Shown here piece after piece: positions 1 through 7,147 of a stretch of 32,872 nucleotides of DNA. This DNA comes from JBFHIJ01 sp041596515 (lineage in GTDB: Bacteria; Bacteroidota; Ignavibacteria; Kapaibacteriales; UBA2268): NCBI GenBank assembly GCA_041596515.1, contig JBFHIJ010000035.1, positions 1 through 32,872 of the forward strand, in the 5' to 3' direction. The notes under the pieces were generated by a model. It did not search any database and was not told the origin of the DNA. It saw only the letters and a program-made list of their open reading frames with translations. The stretch's first letter is position 1, and every line of letters begins with the position of its first letter. A program made the translations under genes and the position numbers.

Positions 1-45
1 CCTAAAAGAAGATAAAAAAATAGGTGAGTATCGCTATAAATAATT

Positions 46-1134
46 TTATAGAGATTCCCTTCTAATCGGATATATTTTTCTAAGTTTATCAAAAGCATTT
101 TCCCTATCATCTTCACTCAATGGGATTATAGAAAGTAAATTTTTAGTGTCATGCTCGAAGTTTCGTCTAGTGTTTAGTATTTTGTAAACATATTCTAAAT
201 CTTCATATTTATCATCGCTTAGGGGAGTATATTCAGCTAAATGCTTGAGCATTGTATCTTTTTTGAGTTCGACATTAAAATATTTTTCGTAAGCCAAGGC
301 AATCATTAGGCTGCCTTTCACTTTCCCGTCAAATGAGTACCCTGCGACGTGTGGCGAGCTAAGCAAAGATCTTTCTGCTAATTCCGTATTAAAATCAGGT
401 TCCTCCACAAATACATCTGTGCATGCATATAATTCTTCGGTTATCAATCTGTCTAACAAAATATTTTCATCTACTACCCCACCCCTGGAAGCGTGAATCA
501 TAAGGCTTTCCAAATTCATAGACAAAATAAACTTCTCATCTATTAAATTTTCAGTATAGTATTTACCTACCTTATTAAGCGGTACATGGTTTGTAATTAC
601 ATCGCAAAGGAATGGTAATTCTTCAAGATTTTTATATTCTATATATTCAGGGAATTCAAATCCACTATCTAATAGAGGTGGATCATTCACATAAGCAACC
701 ATGCCTAATAAATTAGAATACTTGGCTACAAGTCTGCCAACATTTCCATACCCTATAATACCAATTTTTTTTCCGCAAAGCTTAGTCTTTTTAACTTTTG
801 CCCACTTGAGTATGCTGTAAACCACATACTCCGCTACAGAGTTGGCATTCGAGCCAAGAGCAGAAGCGAAATGTATATTATTATCTGATAAAAAAGATGA
901 GTCAATATGGTCAGTTCCGGATGTAGCAGTACCAACAAATTTTATGTTCGTATTTTGAAGTAGCTGCTTGTTTACCTTGCAAGTAGAGCGAGTAATCAAA
1001 CATTCACAGTTGCCCTTTAAGAGGTCTTCGTTTCTAAGTTTTCTGCCATTGAACCGTGTAACATTCCCAACTTCTTTAAAAGTCTCCTGCAAGAAAGGAA
1101 TATTTTCATCTATATATATATTCATATCTGCCAT
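46..1134 (-). CDS. pdxB: Erythronate-4-phosphate dehydrogenase
   Basis: This is a 362-residue D-2-hydroxyacid dehydrogenase of the PdxB type. The family oxidises 4-phospho-D-erythronate in the DXP-dependent pyridoxal phosphate pathway, in the cytoplasm. Visible motifs are GTATSGTDHID (68-78) followed by ALGSNANSVAEYV (92-104), which are characteristic of PdxB. The nucleotide-binding GYGNVG is at 128-133. The catalytic set is Arg217 (in SRGG), Glu244/Glu245 and His262 (in PHVAGYS). The C-terminal 100 residues match the extra dimerisation region of PdxB, and the length fits the family (about 370-380). The ATG at 1134 lacks a clear Shine-Dalgarno; an ATG three codons later is equally possible. 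A -7 element (TATTTTTG) lies 75 bp upstream. No other pdx gene is in the window. The family call is firm. Confidence 0.93.
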   Translation of the reverse strand: MADMNIYIDENIPFLQETFKEVGNVTRFNGRKLRNEDLLKGNCECLITRSTCKVNKQLLQNTNIKFVGTATSGTDHIDSSFLSDNNIHFASALGSNANSVAEYVVYSILKWAKVKKTKLCGKKIGIIGYGNVGRLVAKYSNLLGMVAYVNDPPLLDSGFEFPEYIEYKNLEELPFLCDVITNHVPLNKVGKYYTENLIDEKFILSMNLESLMIHASRGGVVDENILLDRLITEELYACTDVFVEEPDFNTELAERSLLSSPHVAGYSFDGKVKGSLMIALAYEKYFNVELKKDTMLKHLAEYTPLSDDKYEDLEYVYKILNTRRNFEHDTKNLLSIIPLSEDDRENAFDKLRKIYPIRRESL

Positions 1135-1208
1135 TGATTATGCAAGTAAATAATTAGCCTATATAACAAAAAAAAACGGTAAATAGAAACGAAATGATTT
1201 TATATCTA

Positions 1209-1216
1209 CAAAAATA
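1209..1216 (-). promoter_or_regulatory. Candidate Bacteroidota -7 element for pdxB
   Basis: The minus strand reads TATTTTTG, an exact TAnnTTTG match, about 75 bp upstream of the pdxB start. No TTG box is visible at the expected -33 distance, so this is a candidate only. Confidence 0.35.
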
Positions 1217-1242
1217 TCTTAATATGAAAGATAAGGATATAA

Positions 1243-1285
1243 GAAAAAAGTTGCTGACCGGGTAAAATATCAAAGTCAGCAACTT
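1243..1285 (-). terminator. Intrinsic terminator of the VOC lipoprotein gene
   Basis: An 11-bp perfect stem (AAGTTGCTGAC at 1248-1258 with GTCAGCAACTT at 1275-1285) encloses a 16-nt loop. On the minus strand the distal arm runs into a T-tract. It lies 26 bp past the stop codon of the VOC gene, as expected for its terminator. Confidence 0.85.
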
Positions 1286-1310
1286 ATATTGGTAAGTATT
1301 TGTAAGTGAA

Positions 1311-1844
1311 CTATTTTGTGGTTTCTAATCCCATCTCTGTAAAGACGCTGTCAACAGGTTCCCATAGTTCTATTTTATTGCCGTCGTTATCCATGATATG
1401 CACAAATTTGCCGTAGTCGTAGGTTTCTATTGAGTCGACAATAGTTACGCCGTTTGCTTTCAGATTTTCAACTAAACCTTCTATATTTTGGACACGATAG
1501 TTAATCATAAACTCTTTTTCTGAAGGATTAAAGTATTCAGTATTTTCATCAAACGGGCTCCACTGCGTATAGTTAATCTCTTCCGGATTATTAGCGTTTC
1601 TGGTTTCGAATGGCGCACCCCATTCGTTTGTAGCCAAGCCAAGATTATTTTTATACCAGTCTTTAGTAGCCTGAGGGTCTTTGGTGCGGAAAAAGATGCC
1701 GCCAATACCTGTTACTTTTGGAGTATTGTCTTTCATTTTTATTTCCTTATGTGAGTGATTATTTTCTGATTTGAATGGTTTGTCAGACGTGCAAGCCTGC
1801 AGAATTATTAGTGCTATGCCCATTATTAGTAAAAATGATCTCAT
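1311..1844 (-). CDS. VOC-fold (glyoxalase/bleomycin-resistance-like) lipoprotein
   Basis: This is a 177-residue protein with a short hydrophobic leader and a lipobox (LQAC, Cys18), then a His/Lys/Glu-rich linker and a vicinal-oxygen-chelate domain from about residue 42 to 168. The fold is indicated by GIGGIFFRTKDPQATKDWY, the usual opening strand and helix, and by the closing IMDNDGNKIELWEP, whose Glu is normally a metal ligand. Substrate and reaction cannot be told from sequence. VOC proteins are usually cytosolic, so a lipoprotein leader is unusual. A second ATG at 1736 (residue 37, starting MKDNTPKVTG) sits exactly where a cytosolic VOC protein would begin and has its own AAGGAA about 6 nt upstream; the 1844 start also has AAGGAA. 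Both starts look usable. The gene is transcribed alone and ends at its own terminator. Confidence 0.8.
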   Translation of the reverse strand: MRSFLLIMGIALIILQACTSDKPFKSENNHSHKEIKMKDNTPKVTGIGGIFFRTKDPQATKDWYKNNLGLATNEWGAPFETRNANNPEEINYTQWSPFDENTEYFNPSEKEFMINYRVQNIEGLVENLKANGVTIVDSIETYDYGKFVHIMDNDGNKIELWEPVDSVFTEMGLETTK

Positions 1845-2167
1845 TGAACTGTTCCTTATCTTAGTGTACGTTTAATATAGCAATATTCCGTATAATTTGC
1901 ATCAAATATGAAGATTTATTTTATTATTACTACTAATTATAATTTGCCTATAAAGATATATAATTTTTACTTGCATTGTAAATCTCATTTTTGTATTTTA
2001 AGCAAAAGCATGATTGTTAAAAAAAAAAAATATATTATTCAATTTATATTTGGTTCCATATAATAAAAAAAGAACCCACATAAGCAGATTCCTTTCGGCA
2101 ATTTTACCCGCTAAAGTACAAATTGCCTAATAATAAACATTATCAATTCAAATTAAGGAGTATCCTT
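1845..2167. other. Intergenic AT-rich region between divergent genes
   Basis: These 323 bases lie between the start of the minus-strand VOC gene and the plus-strand secreted-protein gene. I see no coding potential or RNA gene. It contains a run of twelve A residues (2019-2030) just upstream of a candidate -7 element (2045-2052), and a small GGTTC/GAACC inverted repeat (2052-2076) at the probable start of the plus-strand transcript. Confidence 0.6.
2045..2052 (+). promoter_or_regulatory. Candidate -7 element for the secreted Cys-rich gene
   Basis: TATATTTG is an exact match to TAnnTTTG. It lies 115 bp upstream of the gene start and is preceded by a 12-nt A-tract that could act as an UP-like element. 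No TTG box is seen at -33. The implied leader is about 110 nt. Confidence 0.45.
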
Positions 2168-2890
2168 ATGAAAAGCAAATCTATTTTTGCTATACTGGGT
2201 GTTGCACTTGCAATGCTAATCTCTTTTTCTATAACTGATTTGCAAGCCGACTGTGGCGATCCCGGCTGGCAACAAATGCCTGCTGTTGACGTAGGTAGAA
2301 TCGAGCCTTGTTTTACAATCCAGGTTGTTTATTGTTTTTATAAACACCAAGCAGGACCACCAATTTCCGCCTTTGATATAGAGTTTTCAATTGCTCACGT
2401 CTTCTTAATTCCAGATTCTGACACATGTGATTTTAGAGCAGCTCAAGAAGAATTCAATAATAATTATGGCTATTATATTGATATTATTGCCAAAGGTGTA
2501 CTTAAAGATTTAGTAAACAAAGGTAGAATTGACCCCGCACTATGTGATGAGGAACAACAACAGATTTCTTATCAACTTACTATGGCAGCATGCCAGACGA
2601 ATGATTTGGTATTAGTTGATCAAATTGACACCGGTGAGTGGCTAATCCCTATTTCTGAATTTGTGCCTTGCAGCGATGAAGCTAAATGTTTATCTATTTA
2701 TAAAACTTGTTTTTATAATGATCCGGACACAGGACTATTAGAAGCCAGACAGGAGCTTGTAGAAAGAAGAACTGACATAACGAATGCATGCCCTGATCAA
2801 ATATGGATTGAAATGCCTGTAGTATGGGAAAACCCTTTAGAATTAAATCCTGAAGGATATTACCACGAATGTGGTGTTAAATGTGATTAA
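2168..2890 (+). CDS. Secreted cysteine-rich protein of unknown function
   Basis: I do not recognise this 240-residue protein. The start at 2168 is set by AAGGAG spaced 6-7 nt upstream and by the signal peptide that begins there (MKSKS, hydrophobic to about residue 20, likely cut after QA at 26-27). The mature part has 12 cysteines (29, 48, 56, 87, 126, 142, 168, 174, 181, 208, 235, 239). The even number suits disulfide bonding outside the cytoplasm. Two segments look related: CFTIQVVYCFYKHQAG near 48-63 and CLSIYKTCFYNDPDTG near 174-189, each with CxxIxxxxCFY-like spacing. This hints at an internal duplication. It has no obvious T9SS sorting domain of its own. The next gene, 63 bp downstream on the same strand, encodes a T9SS cargo, so the two are probably co-transcribed. 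Confidence 0.8.
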   Translation: MKSKSIFAILGVALAMLISFSITDLQADCGDPGWQQMPAVDVGRIEPCFTIQVVYCFYKHQAGPPISAFDIEFSIAHVFLIPDSDTCDFRAAQEEFNNNYGYYIDIIAKGVLKDLVNKGRIDPALCDEEQQQISYQLTMAACQTNDLVLVDQIDTGEWLIPISEFVPCSDEAKCLSIYKTCFYNDPDTGLLEARQELVERRTDITNACPDQIWIEMPVVWENPLELNPEGYYHECGVKCD

Positions 2891-2898
2891 TACTTTTT

Positions 2899-2927
2899 GG
2901 GTAGTTGTTGGTAGTCAACAACTGCCC
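2899..2927 (+). other. Intercistronic hairpin without a T-tract
   Basis: GGGTAGTTGTTG (2899-2910) pairs with CAACAACTGCCC (2916-2927) across a 5-nt loop: 12 pairs including one G-U. No U-run follows, so it is not a standard terminator. It sits between two apparently co-transcribed secreted-protein genes and could protect or process the upstream message. Confidence 0.6.
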
Positions 2928-2953
2928 ATCTATTATATTATGACGAGGTAAGT

Positions 2954-4384
2954 ATGAAATATCTATTTTTACATCTTGCAATTCTGTTACTCTCTATGTC
3001 TCAGTCGAGTGCTCAAAAATGGGGGAACTATATCCCTATGGGTGACTTAACAACAGGAGGCGGTAGTACTGAAATATTTTTTGATTTAAGCAATCATGTA
3101 GTTTTCAATAGTTCGGGTTATCAGTGTTATATAGATATTGAGACAAAAGAATTAAGTAAAGTCATCAAAACTATCCCATATAATGGTGAGGATTACTGTA
3201 CATTGGGCTATTCTACTTCTAAAATGGCTTTTTCAAAAATATCTTATTTAGTTACTAAAATAGATACCTTAATTTATGTTTCCAAAGACACTACAATCAT
3301 CTACTCAGAAAATGAAATCCCAGCTTTAAAAACAGGTAATGGTTTCGTGGCATATAATGACAATAAATATTATATAGTACATGGAATCAATGGATATTTT
3401 CAAGGGATGCATATCTTGGATGATAATTCTTTAAAGCTTACTCATATTGAACCCGAAAAGCTGCTAAACTGCTATCCTACTATAGGATCAGGACATAAAA
3501 CATATGGAATATACAATGATAAACTTTATTATTATTCATGGAACAACAAGCTAATTGAATATAATATAAGTTCAGGTGAGGCAGATTCAGTTGACTTTTC
3601 AAATTACCACAAAACTTTAGATTTCTTTTATTATGCTTCATCACCATATATCAAAAACAATATGCTGATTTGCAACTCAACAAAAGACTTTCAGTATTAT
3701 ACATATAATTTTGACACAAAAGAACTCTTCCATGACGATTTGAAAAACACCATCATTCGAGAAGATTTTGAAGGTTTTTTTAATGACTATGATAGCCTCA
3801 GTCCGGATTATAATATCTTATTTAGAGTTAGGTCAGATAATAAAGGCGGACTGCTTGCTTTTGCGCAGACAGCTCAACCTGAAAAATATCCTGCCAAATT
3901 ATACTTCAAACCTGCGGATGGGAATTGGAAACGTATTCCTTTTCCAGATAGTACATATATATCAAATTATTTTCAAGTTGATAAAAACAATATTTGGTGG
4001 TTTTACTCTCTTATAAAAGAAGAATATTGGGAAGATGGTAAAAGTATTTTTGCAGCGATACCATTAGATCCATACGATCAAACATCAGTAGAGGAAACTG
4101 AAAGTATGCCTACAATAATACCTCTTACAGTTAGACCAAACCCAGCTGTGAATTATACCGAAATCAGATTTTATATAAATCCTCATGCTATGAATAACGT
4201 AAGATTCAAGATATACGACTACATGGGCAAAGAGATAAAAAACTTAAACAAAGAATTTGGCTATGATAAGCAAACCGCTTTTGCAAGCAAACAGGTTGAT
4301 GTTACAGCCTTCAAAAGAGGTGTCTATTACTTGGTAGTAGATAATGATGTAGAAAAAAGGGCAATAGGATTTGTTGTTGAATAG
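2954..4384 (+). CDS. Secreted protein with T9SS type A sorting domain
   Basis: This is a 476-residue exported protein of unknown function. A signal peptide covers about residues 1-20 (MKYLFLHLAILLLSMSQSSA, then Q). The middle, to about residue 370, is rich in Tyr, Asp and short beta-strand-like blocks. It reads like a beta-propeller or other all-beta repeat, but no named domain is recognised. The last 90 residues form a C-terminal sorting domain: VRPNPAVNYTEIRF, then KIYDYMGKEIKNL, then FKRGVYYLVVDN. This pattern (P-NPA, bxxxGbxV, GxYxL) is the type A signal of the Por/type IX system, which carries proteins across the outer membrane. A GAGG lies 8 nt before the ATG. A strong terminator follows. 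Confidence 0.85.
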   Translation: MKYLFLHLAILLLSMSQSSAQKWGNYIPMGDLTTGGGSTEIFFDLSNHVVFNSSGYQCYIDIETKELSKVIKTIPYNGEDYCTLGYSTSKMAFSKISYLVTKIDTLIYVSKDTTIIYSENEIPALKTGNGFVAYNDNKYYIVHGINGYFQGMHILDDNSLKLTHIEPEKLLNCYPTIGSGHKTYGIYNDKLYYYSWNNKLIEYNISSGEADSVDFSNYHKTLDFFYYASSPYIKNNMLICNSTKDFQYYTYNFDTKELFHDDLKNTIIREDFEGFFNDYDSLSPDYNILFRVRSDNKGGLLAFAQTAQPEKYPAKLYFKPADGNWKRIPFPDSTYISNYFQVDKNNIWWFYSLIKEEYWEDGKSIFAAIPLDPYDQTSVEETESMPTIIPLTVRPNPAVNYTEIRFYINPHAMNNVRFKIYDYMGKEIKNLNKEFGYDKQTAFASKQVDVTAFKRGVYYLVVDNDVEKRAIGFVVE

Positions 4385-4397
4385 ACTATATTTTATA

Positions 4398-4430
4398 AAA
4401 GGAACTGCTTTCGTATCAGTTCCTTTTTTT
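4398..4430 (+). terminator. Intrinsic terminator after the T9SS cargo gene
   Basis: AAAGGAACTG (4398-4407) pairs perfectly with CAGTTCCTTT (4417-4426) across a 9-nt loop and runs into eight or more T residues. It begins 13 bp after the stop codon. Confidence 0.92.
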
Positions 4431-4487
4431 TAGGAATATTTCATATACAATCCAACCTTATAGGAAGTAAAAAGAAATATAATATCT

Positions 4488-4495
4488 TATATTTG
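4488..4495 (+). promoter_or_regulatory. Candidate -7 element for purF
   Basis: TATATTTG matches TAnnTTTG exactly. It lies between the preceding terminator and purF and implies a leader of about 105 nt. No TTG at -33 and no recognisable purine riboswitch are seen in the leader. Confidence 0.45.
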
Positions 4496-4606
4496 GTATG
4501 TAATATTTCTTGTTGAAAAATGGGTTGAATAATTACAATGGTGGTTCAAACAAAAATGATTAAATTGCGACTTGGTGTTTTAACAGGTTTTTGAAAAGGG
4601 TTTAGT

Positions 4607-6106
4607 ATGTGTCCAAGACGCAGAGATTCAGATAAAGCACGTCCGAATTGCGCAATATTCGGAATTTTTAATCATCCTAAAGCTTCCATTATGACTTATT
4701 ATGCTCTTCATGCTCTTCAGCATAGAGGACAGGAAGCTGCCGGAATTTCTACGATATATTTTGATGAGAAAAAACAGAAAAAACGTTTTGCATACACTCG
4801 TGGCGAAGGTTTAGTTCTTGATGTGTTTTCTGATCCAAAAATATTGACTGATGTTTTAAAAGGTGATATGGCTGTTGGGCATAATAGATACTCTACAACA
4901 GGGTCTTCCAACCGCGCAAATATCCAGCCTTTTAATATGATTTATCATTCCGGTCTTATGTGCCTTGCTCATAACGGCAATCTTACAAACACAAAAACTC
5001 TTAGAAAGAACCTACAGGCAGATGGTGCGATTTTCCAAACCACTACTGATTCTGAACTCTTTATGCACATGGTTGCCCGCTCTAAAGAGCCGAATGCTAT
5101 TGAAAGAGTAAGAGGTGCTTTGAAACAGGCACGCGGTGCATATTCTCTGGCAATTATTACTGATGACTATCTAATTGCAGCTCGCGATCCGCATGGAGTT
5201 CGCCCTCTTTCAATCGGAAGAATGAAAGTAGGAGATGAATACTCTTATGTTGTAGCGTCTGAAACTGCTGCTTTTGATATTATCGGAGCTGAATATATCC
5301 GCTCTGTAAAACACAATGAAATGATTGTAATTGATAGAAATACAGTAGAAACAGGAGAATTCCAAAGCTTTACAATAGAAGATGAAACACCAAAATCTGC
5401 TCATTGTATTTTTGAATATATTTACTTCTCAAGACCTGATTCACTTGTTTTTGGTCACTCAGTGGATAAAGTAAGGCGTAAATTAGGCAAAAATTTAGCA
5501 ATTGAAAGCCCTATCAAATCTCCTGATGGTGAAAAAGTAACAGTAATCCCTGTCCCTGACAGCGGTAATACTGCGACTTTAGGTTATGCAAGAGTAAATA
5601 ATGAAATAAGCTGTCCTACTAAATATGAATTGGGACTTATCAGAAGTCACTACGTAGGCAGAACATTTATTGCTCCGGGTCAAGATAACAGAGAATTTAA
5701 AGTAAAAACTAAATTCAATACTGTCAAAGGTCTTTTGGAAGATAAACACCTAGTAGTAATTGATGATTCAATTGTAAGAGGAACAACTTCTAAGGCATTG
5801 TTAAACCTTATTAAAGAAGCGAAACCTAGATCATTGCACATGAAAATTACGTCTCCTCCGATTAAATTCCCTTGCCATTATGGTATGGATTTCCCTAGCA
5901 GAGAAGAGCTTATTGCAAATGATTACCCTGATCAGGCAGCTATTGGTGATGCAATAGGAGCAGATTCTATGCACTATCTATCAGCAGAAAAGCTATTAGA
6001 GTCAGTTCCACAAGAAGATGGAATCGGATACTGTACTGCTTGCTTTACAGGTGATTATCCAATAGAAATAGAGCAAGATTCCAGCAAAGATTCAGCAGAA
6101 GATTAA
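4607..6106 (+). CDS. purF: Amidophosphoribosyltransferase (glutamine PRPP amidotransferase)
   Basis: This enzyme makes 5-phosphoribosylamine from PRPP and glutamine, the first committed step of purine synthesis. The 499 residues match the family length. The N-terminal glutaminase domain has its nucleophile at Cys15 (NCAIFGIFNH), so a 14-residue propeptide must be removed. HRGQEAAGI (39-47), NRYST (93-97) and NGNLTN (123-128) complete that site. The PRPP loop VVIDDSIVRGTT is at 383-394. Cys267, Cys423, Cys476 and Cys479 are in the positions of the four [4Fe-4S] ligands of the Bacillus subtilis enzyme, so this is the oxygen-sensitive iron-sulfur class, unlike the cluster-free E. coli form. AAAAGGG precedes the ATG. 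No other pur genes are adjacent. Confidence 0.96.
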   Translation: MCPRRRDSDKARPNCAIFGIFNHPKASIMTYYALHALQHRGQEAAGISTIYFDEKKQKKRFAYTRGEGLVLDVFSDPKILTDVLKGDMAVGHNRYSTTGSSNRANIQPFNMIYHSGLMCLAHNGNLTNTKTLRKNLQADGAIFQTTTDSELFMHMVARSKEPNAIERVRGALKQARGAYSLAIITDDYLIAARDPHGVRPLSIGRMKVGDEYSYVVASETAAFDIIGAEYIRSVKHNEMIVIDRNTVETGEFQSFTIEDETPKSAHCIFEYIYFSRPDSLVFGHSVDKVRRKLGKNLAIESPIKSPDGEKVTVIPVPDSGNTATLGYARVNNEISCPTKYELGLIRSHYVGRTFIAPGQDNREFKVKTKFNTVKGLLEDKHLVVIDDSIVRGTTSKALLNLIKEAKPRSLHMKITSPPIKFPCHYGMDFPSREELIANDYPDQAAIGDAIGADSMHYLSAEKLLESVPQEDGIGYCTACFTGDYPIEIEQDSSKDSAED

Positions 6107-6129
6107 TATTATAATATATATTAGATTAG

Positions 6130-6157
6130 AGAGACGTACTTAGTTGCGTCTCTTTGT
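6130..6157 (+). terminator. Stem-loop after purF, weak terminator
   Basis: AGAGACG (6130-6136) pairs with CGTCTCT (6147-6153) across a 10-nt loop, 23 bp after the purF stop. Only two further T residues, then GTG, follow, so termination may be partial. Confidence 0.55.
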
Positions 6158-6197
6158 GTATTTATCTGGGTTTAAATATTTAATCAGACTTAGAAAC

Positions 6198-6698
6198 ATG
6201 AATAAAATCAAGCACTTTATAAATCTCACTAACGGTATCGAGTCACTCGATAGATTGGGCTTAAATTATAGCGAAGTGATGTTTATACGTATTCAGTCTT
6301 CTCACTGCGAACGCCACCTTTGGAACAGAATCATAATGGAGACTGACCATAATTTGTTTATGATGTTAGCTCTGGGTTACGAGTGCCGAGTTTATGATTT
6401 TGGGACAAATACAGAAATGGCAAAAGCCATATATATGGGCGTAGAATGGCTCAAATTTGTATTGAATAAAAGGTGGTTTGGGTTAGATTACACACCCCTT
6501 GCTAAAGGGAGGAATATCACTTCTTACTTTACTCAAGAATACGGTAAACTTGATAAACACAGTAAAAAGAAGATAGATTACTACAAAAAGTTTATTTTGT
6601 GCGACGAACTCCGACTTGTTGGAATCAGCGATGAAACCAATATGGATGCTAAAAATGATTACTTCAGATCGATACTATCCAAATATTATATTGAATAA
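6198..6698 (+). CDS. Conserved-looking protein of unknown function
   Basis: I do not recognise this 166-residue protein. It has no signal peptide or membrane segment and appears soluble. It is rich in aromatic residues with a Trp/Tyr/Cys-bearing core: IRIQSSHCERHLW (about 31-43), LALGYECRVYDFG (about 57-69), then GVEWLKFVLNKRWFG (about 80-94). Invariant-looking Trp, Cys and His make a real folded protein likely. The start at 6198 (MNKIKHF) is preferred because the 18 codons before it (from 6144) run through the hairpin after purF. No clear Shine-Dalgarno precedes either start. It stands alone between purF and a 449-bp gap, so context gives no functional clue. Confidence 0.65.
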   Translation: MNKIKHFINLTNGIESLDRLGLNYSEVMFIRIQSSHCERHLWNRIIMETDHNLFMMLALGYECRVYDFGTNTEMAKAIYMGVEWLKFVLNKRWFGLDYTPLAKGRNITSYFTQEYGKLDKHSKKKIDYYKKFILCDELRLVGISDETNMDAKNDYFRSILSKYYIE

Positions 6699-7088
6699 TT
6701 ATATAACCACTCAAACCAAATCCCTAATTCAGACACTGAGCTTGTATCAAAAAGCAGCTACCTAATTATTTCATACTACTTAGTCGTCGTCCTGAGATGC
6801 GTGAAACAAAGTGATGAATATTATCTACATTAGTTATAATCAACTATATCTTGTTATATAGATATATGTTTTTTAGATGTTATCAAATTTACTAAGAATG
6901 ACTTTAATGCAATGGAGTATGCTCACTTACTATACACAAAAACAATACGTAATTGCATATTGAACAATGGGTATCACCCCCTTGCCATTCAATAGCTTTA
7001 ATACTTTTCCATTTTATTAATGATATTTCTGGATTTATTGGGTATATGTATTCTAAATATTTCAACTCCTCACCCATCCAAACTACAT
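6699..7088. other. Gene-poor gap, possible remnant
   Basis: This is AT-rich sequence with no confident gene. The only coding-like stretch is a 57-codon open frame on the minus strand (listed separately). No RNA gene, repeat array or insertion-sequence end was recognised. It separates the orphan protein at 6198-6698 from the nuoF terminator. Confidence 0.5.
6904..7077 (-). CDS. Possible small ORF or gene remnant
   Basis: An ATG-initiated open frame of 57 codons lies just beyond the nuoF terminator. The product begins MGEELKYLEYIYPINPEI and contains WKSIKAIEWQGGDTHCSICNYV, cut here only for description. The composition resembles a real protein, and a CxxC pair is present. There is no recognisable Shine-Dalgarno or promoter. 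It may be a decayed fragment, a genuine small protein or chance. Confidence 0.2.
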   Translation of the reverse strand: MGEELKYLEYIYPINPEISLIKWKSIKAIEWQGGDTHCSICNYVLFLCIVSEHTPLH

Positions 7089-7121
7089 AAAAAGCCGCAA
7101 GTTCATATCTTCCGGCTTTTT
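7089..7121 (-). terminator. Intrinsic terminator of nuoF
   Basis: AAAAAGCCG (7089-7097) pairs perfectly with CGGCTTTTT (7113-7121). On the minus strand the stem ends in five T residues, 27 bp after the nuoF stop. It shows that the nuoF transcript ends here and does not continue into other complex I genes. Confidence 0.88.
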
Positions 7122-7147
7122 GAGTAAATAAAATATATCAGTCTCTT

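Noticed and set aside
34..51. CTATAAA/TTTATAG inverted repeat at the end of pdxB
   Set aside because: It is seven A/T-rich pairs overlapping the stop codon with no T-tract in the direction of transcription; too weak to call a terminator.
4496..4606. Purine riboswitch in the purF leader
   Set aside because: No three-way-junction core or conserved loop sequences were seen in the leader.
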